Positions 55,104-63,561 of a stretch of 64,000 nucleotides of DNA are shown here, in pieces. Numbering within the stretch: the first letter of the stretch is position 1; the number at the start of each line of letters is the position of its first letter. The stretch is taken from NCBI RefSeq assembly GCF_900102035.1, contig NZ_LT629689.1, positions 248,001 through 312,000 of the forward strand, read 5' to 3'. The position numbers and the translations under genes are program-made. Under the pieces are notes generated by a model. The model saw only the letters and a list, made by a program, of their open reading frames with translations. It was not told where the DNA came from and ran no database searches. The DNA comes from Pseudomonas extremaustralis. GTDB lineage: Bacteria > Pseudomonadota > Gammaproteobacteria > Pseudomonadales > Pseudomonadaceae.

Positions 55104-56039
55104 ATGGCCGGCATTCTCGACACGGTAGATCAACGCACACAACTGGTGGGCGAGAATCGCCTGGAGATCCTCATGTTTCGCCTGGCCGGGCGCCAATTGT
55201 TCGCGATCAACGTGTTCAAGGTGCAGGAAGTCCTGCAATTGCCCAAGTTGACGTTGATGCCCCAGCGTCACCCCTTTGTCTGCGGCGTCGTCAACCTGCG
55301 CGGCCAGACGCTGCCGGTGATCGACCTGTCCCAGGCCATCGGCATGCGACCGCTGGTACCGGGTCCCGACAGCACGATTATCGTTACTGAGTACAACCGT
55401 TCGGTGCAGGCGTTCCTGGTGGGCGGCGTGGACCGTATCGTCAACATGAACTGGGAAGCGATCCTGCCACCGCCCACCAGCGCCGGGCGCCAGCATTACC
55501 TCACCGCCATCAGCAAGGTCGACGACCAGTTGGTGGAGATCATCGACGTGGAAAAAGTCTTGGCCGAGATCGTGCCGTATAACGCCAAGGTGTCCCGCGA
55601 AAAACTCGACGACCCGGTGCTGGAGCGTGCCCGTGGCCGTGAAGTGCTGTTGGTGGATGACTCCAACGTGGCGTTGTCGCAGTTGCGCGACACCCTGGGC
55701 CAGTTGGGGGTCAAGATGCACATCGCCAGCGATGGCCTCAAAGCCCTGAACATGCTCAAAGCCTGGGCCGATAGCGGCCAGGTGATGACCGACAAGCTGC
55801 TGATGATCTTCACCGACGCCGAAATGCCCGAAATGGACGGCTACCGCCTGACCACCGAGATCCGCAACGACCCGCGCCTGCGCAAGCTGTATGTGGTGCT
55901 GCACACGTCGCTGTCGGGCAGCTTCAACGAGTCGATGGTGAAGAAAGTCGGGTGCGACAATTTCCTGTCCAAGTTCCAGCCCGACAAGCTGGTGGATGTG
56001 GTGCGTGAACGACTGATGCTGGACGAAGTGCCGGCTTGA
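55104..56039 (+). CDS. cheV: Chemotaxis protein CheV (CheW-receiver fusion)
   Basis: CheV couples receptors to CheA through an N-terminal CheW domain (about 15-160; GVVNLRGQTLPVIDLSQAIG) and is tuned by a C-terminal receiver (about 175-305; LLVDDSNVALSQLRDTLGQL, phosphoacceptor Asp in MIFTDAEMPEMDGYRL). The 311-aa length is typical. An AGGAG ribosome site precedes the ATG. It is transcribed from a FliA promoter, so it belongs to the late flagellar regulon although it lies 9 kb from the chemotaxis cluster. Confidence 0.97.
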   Translation: MAGILDTVDQRTQLVGENRLEILMFRLAGRQLFAINVFKVQEVLQLPKLTLMPQRHPFVCGVVNLRGQTLPVIDLSQAIGMRPLVPGPDSTIIVTEYNRSVQAFLVGGVDRIVNMNWEAILPPPTSAGRQHYLTAISKVDDQLVEIIDVEKVLAEIVPYNAKVSREKLDDPVLERARGREVLLVDDSNVALSQLRDTLGQLGVKMHIASDGLKALNMLKAWADSGQVMTDKLLMIFTDAEMPEMDGYRLTTEIRNDPRLRKLYVVLHTSLSGSFNESMVKKVGCDNFLSKFQPDKLVDVVRERLMLDEVPA

Positions 56040-56079
56040 CTTTAGGGTGGCATCTTTGCCCCCTCAGGAATGCAGGCCC

Positions 56080-56886
56080 ATGCTTCGTCTCAGCGCGCTG
56101 TACCGTTATCCCTTGAAGTCCGGCAAAGCCGAAGTGCTTCAGCAGATCGGCCTGGATAAACTCGGCCTGGACGGGGATCGACGCTGGATGCTGGTGGACG
56201 AGGCCAGCGGGCGTTTTCTCACCCAGCGTGCCGTGGCGAAGATGAGCCAGTTGTCGGCGCTGTGGAACGCCAGCGGCGGGCTGACCTTGAGCTCGCCCGG
56301 CTACGCGCCGTTGGAGGTGCCGCTGCCGGGAGGCGACGCCGAGTTGCGCGGGGTGACCATCTGGCGCGACACCTTGCGCGTACCGGATGCCGGTGACGAA
56401 GCCGCCGCCTGGGTCAGTGAGTTTATCGGCAAGCCCACGCGGCTGGTGCAGATGCCCCTGGAACGCGCCCGCACTACCCAAGCCGGTTTCGGCAAGGATG
56501 ATGACCAAGTAGCGTTTGCCGACGGTTATCCATTGCTGCTGATCGGCCAGGCGTCCCTGGACGACCTTTCCCAACGCATTGGCCGCCCCATGGAGATGCT
56601 GCGTTTTCGGCCCAACCTTGTCATCGAAGGTGGCGAGCCCTTTGCCGAGGACGGCTGGAAGCGCTTGCGCATCGGTGATGTGGAGTTTCGTGCGGTCAAG
56701 CCATGCTCACGCTGCATCCTCACCACCATCGACCCGCAAACTGGCGAGCGCAGTGCCGACCGCGAGCCGTTCGCAACCCTCGAGGCCTATCGCAAGACGG
56801 AAGAGGGCGCGATTTTTGGCCAGAACCTGATCAACGATGGCGCCGGCCACCTTGAGGTGGGCATGCCGGTGACGATCCTCGAATAA
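56080..56886 (+). CDS. MOSC-domain protein
   Basis: A 268-aa protein with an N-terminal MOSC beta-barrel (about 1-115; LSALYRYPLKSGKAEVLQQI and LGLDGDRRWMLVDEASGRFL) and a C-terminal MOSC domain (about 135-265) with the conserved cysteine in RAVKPCSRCILTTIDPQTGE. These proteins relate to molybdenum-cofactor enzymes such as YcbX/mARC that reduce N-hydroxylated compounds; the substrate here is unknown. I start at ATG 56080 (MLRLSALYRYP); the open frame to 56047 has a weaker context. A strong bidirectional terminator follows. Confidence 0.88.
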   Translation: MLRLSALYRYPLKSGKAEVLQQIGLDKLGLDGDRRWMLVDEASGRFLTQRAVAKMSQLSALWNASGGLTLSSPGYAPLEVPLPGGDAELRGVTIWRDTLRVPDAGDEAAAWVSEFIGKPTRLVQMPLERARTTQAGFGKDDDQVAFADGYPLLLIGQASLDDLSQRIGRPMEMLRFRPNLVIEGGEPFAEDGWKRLRIGDVEFRAVKPCSRCILTTIDPQTGERSADREPFATLEAYRKTEEGAIFGQNLINDGAGHLEVGMPVTILE

Positions 56887-56900
56887 TGCACGCGCCCATG

Positions 56901-56938
56901 AAAAATGCCCGTCTCCTGCGAGACGGGCATTTTTTTTG
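56901..56938. terminator. Strong bidirectional terminator
   Basis: Stem ATGCCCGTCTC (56905-56915) / GAGACGGGCAT (56920-56930), preceded by A5 and followed by T7-8. It serves both the MOSC gene (+) and ppnP (-), which converge here. Confidence 0.95.
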
Positions 56939-56949
56939 CGCCGCGTGGA

Positions 56950-57234
56950 TCAGCCGCGGTATTCGCACAGGTAAGCGGTGTCCACGGCGACCTTGAGCTG
57001 GAACTTGCTGTTGGCCGGTACGTTGAACTGGCTGCCGGCGGCGAAGGTTTCCCAGGCGTTGGCATCCGGCAGCTTGACGCTCAGGGCGCCGGACACTACG
57101 TGCATGATTTCACGCTGGGCGGTGCCGAATTCGTATTCGCCCGGGGCCATCACGCCGATGGTCGCCGGACCTTCTGCGGTGCCGAAAGCGATCGACTTGA
57201 CGGTGCCGTCGAAGTACTCGTTGACTTTAAACAT
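56950..57234 (-). CDS. ppnP: Pyrimidine/purine nucleoside phosphorylase PpnP
   Basis: A 94-aa single-cupin protein of the PpnP (YaiE, DUF1255) family, which splits nucleosides with phosphate. Diagnostic segments: [20 protein letters not shown] at the start, [20 protein letters not shown] and [20 protein letters not shown]. The start ATG at 57234 follows GAGGAA. It forms a tail-to-tail pair with the MOSC gene across the shared terminator. A REP palindrome lies just upstream. Confidence 0.95.
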   Translation of the reverse strand: MFKVNEYFDGTVKSIAFGTAEGPATIGVMAPGEYEFGTAQREIMHVVSGALSVKLPDANAWETFAAGSQFNVPANSKFQLKVAVDTAYLCEYRG

Positions 57235-57264
57235 GGGCGATTCCTCGGAAAAGGGTTGAGGCTT

Positions 57265-57296
57265 CCTGTAGGCGCGAGCTTGCTCGCGCCTACAGG
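57265..57296. repeat. REP palindrome upstream of ppnP
   Basis: CCTGTAGGCGCGAGC (57265-57279) / GCTCGCGCCTACAGG (57282-57296), a perfect hairpin of the GTAGGxGCGAGCTTGCTCGC type, 30 nt upstream of the ppnP start. It lies between two - strand genes and could end the exonuclease transcript. Confidence 0.85.
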
Positions 57297-57347
57297 GAGA
57301 ATTACGGAAAAAAGGCCGGTCAGTATGCCCAAGCGAAGAGAAGCTGC

Positions 57348-57890
57348 CTAGACCGGCAAAATCAGCGGCAGCAGGCGCGCGGTGTTGCGCGCATCTTCCA
57401 GCGCCCGGTGTTGCTGGCCTTGGAACTGCATGCCGGCCAATTGCAGGGCGCCATTGAGCCCCAGGGGCTTGTCCAGGCGCCGCGCCTTGGCGAAGCGCTG
57501 CTTGAGGTTCACATGGGGGGTGTGGGCCAGTGCGCTGGCCAGGGCATGGCGCTGCCATTCCAGCTCCAACTGGTGGCGGTCGTAGTCGCCCCAACTGGCC
57601 CAGCCTTCCAGGCGCGGCTGGTGCTGGCCCAACCAGCGCTCGAACAGTGGCCACACCTCGGTAATGGGCGCGGCGCTGTCCATATTCGCCTGGGTGATGT
57701 GCGTCAGCTTGCGGCAAAAGGGCGTCAGCAGCGGACGGCGCAGTGGCCGTACAAAACGCTGGAAGTGATCCAGTTCGCGGCCTTCGCGGTTCACCAGGCT
57801 GGCGCCGATCTCGATGACTTCCATCTCCGTGACGGGCCAGCCGCCGTCATCCGTGGTGGCTTCAAGGTCAATAATCAGCCAATGAGGCAT
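57348..57890 (-). CDS. DEDDh-type 3'-5' exonuclease domain protein
   Basis: A 180-aa exonuclease of the KapD/ERI-1-like branch. The acidic catalytic residues are visible: D and E in [15 protein letters not shown] (about 5-19), D in [16 protein letters not shown] (about 98-113), and the H-D pair in [18 protein letters not shown] (about 157-174). Substrate (RNA or small nucleic acids) is not known. Neighbours on the same strand are ppnP, divided from it by a REP palindrome, and the atu operon; no functional link is evident. Confidence 0.88.
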   Translation of the reverse strand: MPHWLIIDLEATTDDGGWPVTEMEVIEIGASLVNREGRELDHFQRFVRPLRRPLLTPFCRKLTHITQANMDSAAPITEVWPLFERWLGQHQPRLEGWASWGDYDRHQLELEWQRHALASALAHTPHVNLKQRFAKARRLDKPLGLNGALQLAGMQFQGQQHRALEDARNTARLLPLILPV

Positions 57891-57964
57891 CGCGCAGGTT
57901 CCCGTACTCTTCCCTTATTGATGGGGATAGAGCGTAGCCCGACCGCGTAGTTCCGCCCAGGCGG

Positions 57965-59887
57965 TTATTCGATCTCCAGTAAAACCTGGCGATTTCGCAC
58001 CTGGTCGCCCGCTATGACCTGCACGCCCTTGACCACACCGTCCATGCCGGCCTTCAGCGGATGCTCCATTTTCATCGCTTCGAGCACCAGCAGCAGTTGG
58101 CCTTGGGTGACACGGTCACCGGTGCTGACCCGCACGTCGACGATCGCGCCGTCCATCGGCGCCTTGACGGTGCCGCTGCCGACGTCGGCCTGGCGAGCGG
58201 CGACCTGCTGGGTGCGGTTGATCACGGTCACGCTGGGCAACCACAGTTGGGTGCCTTCAAGGTGATAAGCGACGCGCCGACGAATGCCGTTGATCACCAG
58301 CGTGGCCCAGCGACCGTCGGTGGTGAGGTGGCTGATGTCGAGGCCATTGACCTGCAGGCGGTCGTGTTCCAACACGCTGACGGTGATGTCCTGGATGTCA
58401 TCGTTCACCGCCAGGCGATAGCGCCAGGGCAGCGTGGCGTTGTTGTGCCATCCCGATAAACCCTGGTGATGCCGGGCGGCGCTGTGGCGATAAAACAGCG
58501 CGGCAGCCAACGCCAGCTGTTCAGCGGACGCCGTGTGACGTGGAATGTCGCTGAAGTGTTCGGCGATAAACCCAGTGCTGAAATCGCCGTCGATAAAATC
58601 CGCGTGCTTGAGCAGATCGGCCAGCAGCCTCTGGTTACTCGCGACCCCCAGCAGCAGCGTGTCCTCCACCGCCCGCAGCAATTTGCGCCGGGCCTCTTCG
58701 CGGGTGGCGCCGTGGGCGATGATCTTGCCCAGCATCGGGTCATAGAACGGGCTGATGCATTGGCCTTCCAGCATCCCATGGTCAACCCGCACGCCGGCCG
58801 CCGGTTCCCAGCGCACAACCTCACCGGTTTGCGGCAGAAAGCCTTGGGCCGGGTCTTCGGCGTACAGGCGAACTTCCATGGCGTGGCCGCTCAGGCTCAC
58901 ATCGGCCTGGGTCAGCGGCAGGGGCTGGCCGGCGGCGACCTGCAGTTGCCAATTCACCAAGTCGAGACCGGTGATCAACTCGGTCACCGGGTGTTCCACT
59001 TGCAGGCGGGTGTTCATCTCCAGGAAGTAGAAGCGGCCGTCGCGGTCGAGGAGGAATTCCACGGTGCCGGCGCCGACGTAATCCACCGCGCGCCCGGCCT
59101 TGAGCGCGGCCTCGCCCATGGCCTGGCGCAACGCGGGCGTCATCACCGGGCAGGGCGCTTCTTCGATGATTTTCTGATGGCGGCGCTGGATCGAGCAGTC
59201 GCGCTCGCCGAGGTAGATAAGCTGGCCATGGCTGTCGCCGAACAGCTGGATTTCGACGTGGCGCGGCTCGATCAGCGCTTGCTCGAGGATCAGTTCGTCG
59301 CTGCCAAACGCGTTCAGGGCTTCGGAGCGGGCGGTGCGCAGTTGTTCCAGCAGATCCTCGCGTTGCTGGACCCGGCGCATGCCGCGTCCGCCGCCGCCGG
59401 CGCTGGCTTTGATCATCAGCGGGAAGCCGATGCGCTCGGCTTCGCGTTGCAGGCTGCCGTCATCCTGCGCGCTGCCCTGGTAGCCGGCGATGCACGGCAC
59501 ACCGGCCTCGAGCATCGCCAGTTTGGAGCGGCGCTTGCTGCCCATCAGCTCGATGGCCTGCGGGCTTGGGCCGATGAAGGTGAGGCCGGCTTGCTGGCAG
59601 GCGCGGGCGAAGTCAGGGTTTTCCGAGAGGAAGCCATAGCCGGGATGGATGGCGTCGGCGCCGGTTCTCCGCGCCGCATCGAGGATCGCCGGGATGTTGA
59701 GATAGGACTGCTGCACCGGGGCGGGGCCGATGTGCACGGCTTCGTCGGCCATCTGCACGTGCAGGGCCTGGGCGTCGGCGTCGCTGTAGACCGCCACGGT
59801 GCGATAGCCCAAGGCCTGGGCGGTGCGCTGTATGCGGCAGGCGATTTCGCCGCGGTTGGCGATCAGGATCTTGGTGAATGTGGGCAT
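57965..59887 (-). CDS. atuF: Geranyl-CoA carboxylase biotin-containing subunit AtuF (biotin carboxylase)
   Basis: A 640-aa biotin carboxylase with biotin carboxyl-carrier domain. N-terminal ATP-grasp part: TKILIANRGEIACRIQRTAQ, GYGFLSENPDFARACQQAGL, KASAGGGGRGMRRVQ and LEMNTRLQVEHPVTELITGL; C-terminal biotin site AMKM in LLVLEAMKMEHPLKAG. It carboxylates a branched acyl-CoA with the AtuC subunit. Position as the last gene of an SDR-CT-ACAD-ECH-BC operon supports AtuF (geranyl-CoA) over LiuD (3-methylcrotonyl-CoA), though these two subunits are close homologs. The start at ATG 59887 follows AGGAA; the open frame to 59950 crosses a REPIN and is unlikely. Confidence 0.83.
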   Translation of the reverse strand: MPTFTKILIANRGEIACRIQRTAQALGYRTVAVYSDADAQALHVQMADEAVHIGPAPVQQSYLNIPAILDAARRTGADAIHPGYGFLSENPDFARACQQAGLTFIGPSPQAIELMGSKRRSKLAMLEAGVPCIAGYQGSAQDDGSLQREAERIGFPLMIKASAGGGGRGMRRVQQREDLLEQLRTARSEALNAFGSDELILEQALIEPRHVEIQLFGDSHGQLIYLGERDCSIQRRHQKIIEEAPCPVMTPALRQAMGEAALKAGRAVDYVGAGTVEFLLDRDGRFYFLEMNTRLQVEHPVTELITGLDLVNWQLQVAAGQPLPLTQADVSLSGHAMEVRLYAEDPAQGFLPQTGEVVRWEPAAGVRVDHGMLEGQCISPFYDPMLGKIIAHGATREEARRKLLRAVEDTLLLGVASNQRLLADLLKHADFIDGDFSTGFIAEHFSDIPRHTASAEQLALAAALFYRHSAARHHQGLSGWHNNATLPWRYRLAVNDDIQDITVSVLEHDRLQVNGLDISHLTTDGRWATLVINGIRRRVAYHLEGTQLWLPSVTVINRTQQVAARQADVGSGTVKAPMDGAIVDVRVSTGDRVTQGQLLLVLEAMKMEHPLKAGMDGVVKGVQVIAGDQVRNRQVLLEIE

Positions 59888-59926
59888 TGGGCTATTCCTG
59901 GGCGAAGGTGATGTAGAGGCTGGCCT

Positions 59927-59996
59927 CATCGGGAGCAAGCCCCCTCCCACCGCTTGAAATGCGTTTCTTCTGTGGTAGGGGGCTTGCTCCCGATGG
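59927..59996. repeat. REPIN between atuE and atuF
   Basis: Inverted copies of a GTGGGAGGGGGCTTGCTCCC-type REP at 59927-59950 and 59972-59996 with one mismatch between arms. This is a different REP family from the one at 42482. Its right edge abuts the atuE stop codon (59999-60001), so it lies inside the operon. Confidence 0.9.
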
Positions 59997-59998
59997 CG

Positions 59999-60766
59999 TC
60001 ATTTGCACCAACTCGGCTTGCGCTTGTGCACAAACGCCTGCGTCCCCTCAATCCCTTCTTCCCCGTTCACCGCCTCGGCAAACCACTGCGCCGCCTGGTC
60101 CAGCAACGGCCCCAACGGCTGCTCCACACTGGCCAGCAATAGCGCCTTGGTGCGTGCATTAGCCCCTGGCGCACAGCGCAGCACGTCTCCCAGCACTTCA
60201 TCCAGGCGCTGGGCCAAGGCCTGCGGATCGTGCTCGGTGAAATGCACCACACCCAATCGCTGCGCTTCAATGCCGTCAAACCTGGCCGCCGTCAGCGCCA
60301 GCCGTCGTGCTTGGGTCAGGCCGATGCGCTTGACCACGAACGGCGCGATCTGCGCCGGCAGCAAACCCAGGCTGGTTTCCGGTAAACCGAACTGCGCCTT
60401 ATGGTCGGCAATCGCAATATCGCTGACGCATGCCAAACCAAAGCCGCCGCCGAGTACCGCGCCCTGCAGCACCACGATCACCACTTGCGGCAGCGCTTCC
60501 ACGGCTTGCAGCAAGGTGCCGAACGCACGGTTCAACGCCTGTAACTGCGGTGTGCCGCCGATGCGAGCCATGTCCTTCACATCCGCCCCGGCACAGAAGT
60601 GCCCGCCCGCGCCGCTGATCACCACGGCGCGCGCCTGGCTGTCGAGTTGCGCCAGTACCGCGCTCAATTCGTTGACCATCTCCAGGCTCATCGCGTTGCG
60701 GCATTCGGGACGGTTGAGGGTGATGTGCAGCACGCCGTTATGGGCCTCGAGCAGCAGGGTGTTCAT
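59999..60766 (-). CDS. atuE: Isohexenylglutaconyl-CoA hydratase AtuE (enoyl-CoA hydratase family)
   Basis: A 255-aa crotonase-fold protein: VVISGAGGHFCAGADVKDMA (oxyanion hole), LQGAVLGGGFGLACVSDIAI and FGLPETSLGLLPAQIAPFVV (the retained catalytic Glu; the first Glu position is Gly, as in methylglutaconyl-CoA hydratases). In the atu pathway AtuE hydrates isohexenyl-glutaconyl-CoA. Assignment depends on operon order; LiuC is the alternative. The ATG at 60766 overlaps the atuD stop by 4 nt; the longer open frame to 61153 is inside atuD. Confidence 0.82.
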   Translation of the reverse strand: MNTLLLEAHNGVLHITLNRPECRNAMSLEMVNELSAVLAQLDSQARAVVISGAGGHFCAGADVKDMARIGGTPQLQALNRAFGTLLQAVEALPQVVIVVLQGAVLGGGFGLACVSDIAIADHKAQFGLPETSLGLLPAQIAPFVVKRIGLTQARRLALTAARFDGIEAQRLGVVHFTEHDPQALAQRLDEVLGDVLRCAPGANARTKALLLASVEQPLGPLLDQAAQWFAEAVNGEEGIEGTQAFVHKRKPSWCK

Positions 60767-61920
60767 GACTTTTTCCCCGGCAGCGTGCCCATCAGTTTGC
60801 AGATGATGCCCAGCATGATCTCGTCGGCACCGCCGCCGATCGACACCAGGCGCACGTCGCGATACGCCCGCGCCACCGGGTTGTCCCACATGAACCCCAT
60901 GCCGCCCCAGTATTGCAGGCAACTGTCGCTGACTTCGCGGCCCAGGCGTCCGGCCTTGAGCTTGGCCATCGACGCCAACCGTGTCACGTCCTGGCCTTTG
61001 ATGTACTGCTCGGTGGCCTGATAGACCAGGGCGCGCAGGCATTCGATTTCGGTGGACAACTCGGCCAGGCGAAAGTGGATCACCTGGTTGTCGATCAGCG
61101 CCTTGCCGAAGGTCTGGCGTTCCTTGCAGTACTCGATGGTGCTGTCGATGCAATATTCCAGGCCCTTGATCATATTGGCCGCGCCAAACAGGCGTTCTTC
61201 CTGGAACTGCAGCATCTGCATCATGAAGCCCGCGCCTTCGTGGCCAATACGGTTGCGTTGCGGCACGCGCACGCCGTCGAAGAACACCTGGGCGGTCTCG
61301 GAGCTGTGCATGCCGAGCTTTTCCAGGGGCGGGCTGACGCTGATGCCGGGGGTGTTCATCGGCACCATGATCAGCGACTTGTTGATGTGCGGCTTGTCGT
61401 CGGAGGTGTTGGCCAACAGGCAGATAAAGTCAGCGCTGGGCGAGTTGGTGATCCACATTTTGCTGCCATTGATCACGTAGTCGTCGCCGTCTTTGCGCGC
61501 GTGGGTTTTCAGCCCGGCCACATCGGAGCCCGCGCCGGTTTCCGACACACCGATGCAGCCCACTTGCTCGCCGCTGATGGCCGGGCGCAGGAATTCTTCG
61601 CGCAGTTCATCGGAGCCGAAGCGGGCGAGGGCGGGGGTGCACATGTCGGTCTGCACGCCGATGGACATGGGAATGCCGCCGCAGCGGATGGTGCCGAATT
61701 CTTCGGCGGCGACGATCGAGTAGCTGTAGTCCAGGCCCAGGCCGCCGAACTGTTCTGGCTTGGAAATGCCCAGCAGGCCGAGGTCGCCGGCCTTGCGCAA
61801 GATCTCGTGGATGGGAAAGCGCCCGGCTTTTTCCCATGCATCCACGTGGGGGTTGATTTCACGGTCGACGAAGGCGCGGACGGTGCGGCGCAGTTCCTGG
61901 TGTTCCTGGGTAAAGATCAT
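60763..61920 (-). CDS. atuD: Citronellyl-CoA dehydrogenase AtuD (acyl-CoA dehydrogenase family)
   Basis: A 385-aa FAD-dependent acyl-CoA dehydrogenase: GCIGVSETGAGSDVAGLKTH (signature 1), YVINGSKMWITNSPSADFIC and YWGGMGFMWDNPVARAYRDV (signature 2). The C-terminal position that holds the catalytic Glu in short/medium-chain enzymes (EGT) reads SIGGGADEIML, so the base must lie elsewhere, as in isovaleryl-CoA dehydrogenase. AtuD makes geranyl-CoA from citronellyl-CoA in the atu pathway. ATG at 61920. Assignment to citronellyl-CoA comes from the gene order. Confidence 0.82.
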   Translation of the reverse strand: MIFTQEHQELRRTVRAFVDREINPHVDAWEKAGRFPIHEILRKAGDLGLLGISKPEQFGGLGLDYSYSIVAAEEFGTIRCGGIPMSIGVQTDMCTPALARFGSDELREEFLRPAISGEQVGCIGVSETGAGSDVAGLKTHARKDGDDYVINGSKMWITNSPSADFICLLANTSDDKPHINKSLIMVPMNTPGISVSPPLEKLGMHSSETAQVFFDGVRVPQRNRIGHEGAGFMMQMLQFQEERLFGAANMIKGLEYCIDSTIEYCKERQTFGKALIDNQVIHFRLAELSTEIECLRALVYQATEQYIKGQDVTRLASMAKLKAGRLGREVSDSCLQYWGGMGFMWDNPVARAYRDVRLVSIGGGADEIMLGIICKLMGTLPGKKS

Positions 61921-61941
61921 TTTTTGTTGTTCTCCCGATCG

Positions 61942-63558
61942 TTAGAAACGTGCCACACCGAAGCTGTTGGGGTGCAATTGCCGCGCCTCGGCCTCCTGGC
62001 AGATATCCAGCACAAACCCCAGCAAAATCCGGGTATCCCGTGGGTCGATCAGCCCGTCGTCCCACAGGTTCGCACTGCCGTACAACGCGGTGGATTGGCT
62101 GTCGAGCTTCTGCGCGGTGACCTGTTCCAGCATGTCCAGCATCTTGGGGTCGGGCACCAGACCGTCCTTCAACTGCTTGGCCTCGGTGACGATCCGCAGC
62201 ACCTTGCCCGCTTGCGCGCCGCCCATCACCGCCGTGCGGCTGTTGGGCCAGGCGAAGATAAAACGCGGGTCCAGGCCCCGGCCGCACATCGCATAATTGC
62301 CGGCGCCGTAGGAGCCGCCGACCACCACCGTGAGTTTAGGCACCCGCGCGTTGGCCACCGCCTGGATCATCTTCGCGCCGTGCTTGATCACCCCCTGCTG
62401 CTCGGACTCGGTGCCCACCATGAACCCGGTGGTGTTGTGCAGGAACAGCAGCGGCGTGTGGCTCTGGTCGCACAGCTGGATAAACTGCGCAGCCTTGCTC
62501 GCGCCCTTGGGCGTGATCGGGCCGTTGTTGCCGATCACGCCGACGGCGCGGCCATGAATATGCAGATGGCCGCAGACGGTGTGGGCATCGAACTCGCCCT
62601 TGAACTCAAGAAAGACTGAGCCGTCCGCCAGGCGTGCGAGGATTTCGCGCACGTCATAGGTTTTTTTCGGGTCGTCCGGGATCAGCCCGAGCAGGTCGTC
62701 GATGGGATACAACGGCTCGGTGTACGCCCGTGCTGGCGCGGGCGGCAGATGATCGTTCCAGGGCAACAGGCTGACGATCTCGCGCACGATACGCACGCCG
62801 TCGGCGTCGTTTTCCGCCAGGTATTCAGCGGTGCCGGCGGTTTGCGCGTGCATCTCGGCGCCGCCCAGTTCCTCGTCGGTGGCGACTTCGCCGGTGGCGG
62901 CCTTGAGCAGCGGTGGCCCGGCCAGGAACAGTTTGGCTTTGCCGCGCACCACCACCACGTAGTCCGACAGCCCCGGCTGGTACGCCCCGCCCGCCGTCGC
63001 CGAGCCATGCACCACGGTGATCTGCGGCAACCCCATGGCCGACATGCGCGCCTGATTGGCAAAACTGCGCGCGCCTTCGACGAAAATCTCCGCCGCGTAA
63101 TTGAGGTTGGCGCCGCCGCTTTCGGCCAGGGTCACCACCGGCAGTTTGTTTTCCACCGCGATCTGTTGCAGGCGCAGGGATTTCTTCAGGCCCGTGGGGG
63201 AAATGGTGCCGCCCTTGATCGCGCTGTTATTGGCCACCACCAGCACGCGCACGCCACTGACATAACCGATGCCAGCGATCAGCCCGCCGCCGGCGCCGCT
63301 GCCGTCCTTGTCGTCGTGGAGTTTGTAACCGGCCAGGCTGGCCAGCTCCAGGAACGGTGCGCCGGGGTCCAGCAGCAGGTTCAGACGTTCGCGCGGCAGC
63401 AACTGGCCGCGTCGGTCGAACTTGGGTTTGGCTTCCTGCGCCTTGGCGAGCACGTGCTGTTCCAGCTGGCGCAGTAGCGCGATGGCCGCGAGCATGGTCG
63501 CGCGGTTGTGGGCGAACTGTGGGCTGTGAGGGTCGATCGAGCTTTCAATCACCGGCAT
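61942..63558 (-). CDS. atuC: Geranyl-CoA carboxylase carboxyltransferase subunit AtuC
   Basis: A 538-aa carboxyltransferase subunit of an acyl-CoA carboxylase. Typical segments: RERLNLLLDPGAPFLELASL, VTLAESGGANLNYAAEIFVE, GSATAGGAYQPGLSDYVVVV and GSYGAGNYAMCGRGLDPRFI. It forms the holoenzyme with AtuF. Geranyl- versus methylcrotonyl-CoA specificity cannot be read with certainty by eye. It starts at ATG 63558, only 3 nt after the SDR gene, showing tight operon structure; its TAA-side gap to atuD is 21 nt. Confidence 0.83.
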   Translation of the reverse strand: MPVIESSIDPHSPQFAHNRATMLAAIALLRQLEQHVLAKAQEAKPKFDRRGQLLPRERLNLLLDPGAPFLELASLAGYKLHDDKDGSGAGGGLIAGIGYVSGVRVLVVANNSAIKGGTISPTGLKKSLRLQQIAVENKLPVVTLAESGGANLNYAAEIFVEGARSFANQARMSAMGLPQITVVHGSATAGGAYQPGLSDYVVVVRGKAKLFLAGPPLLKAATGEVATDEELGGAEMHAQTAGTAEYLAENDADGVRIVREIVSLLPWNDHLPPAPARAYTEPLYPIDDLLGLIPDDPKKTYDVREILARLADGSVFLEFKGEFDAHTVCGHLHIHGRAVGVIGNNGPITPKGASKAAQFIQLCDQSHTPLLFLHNTTGFMVGTESEQQGVIKHGAKMIQAVANARVPKLTVVVGGSYGAGNYAMCGRGLDPRFIFAWPNSRTAVMGGAQAGKVLRIVTEAKQLKDGLVPDPKMLDMLEQVTAQKLDSQSTALYGSANLWDDGLIDPRDTRILLGFVLDICQEAEARQLHPNSFGVARF

Positions 63559-63561
63559 GGT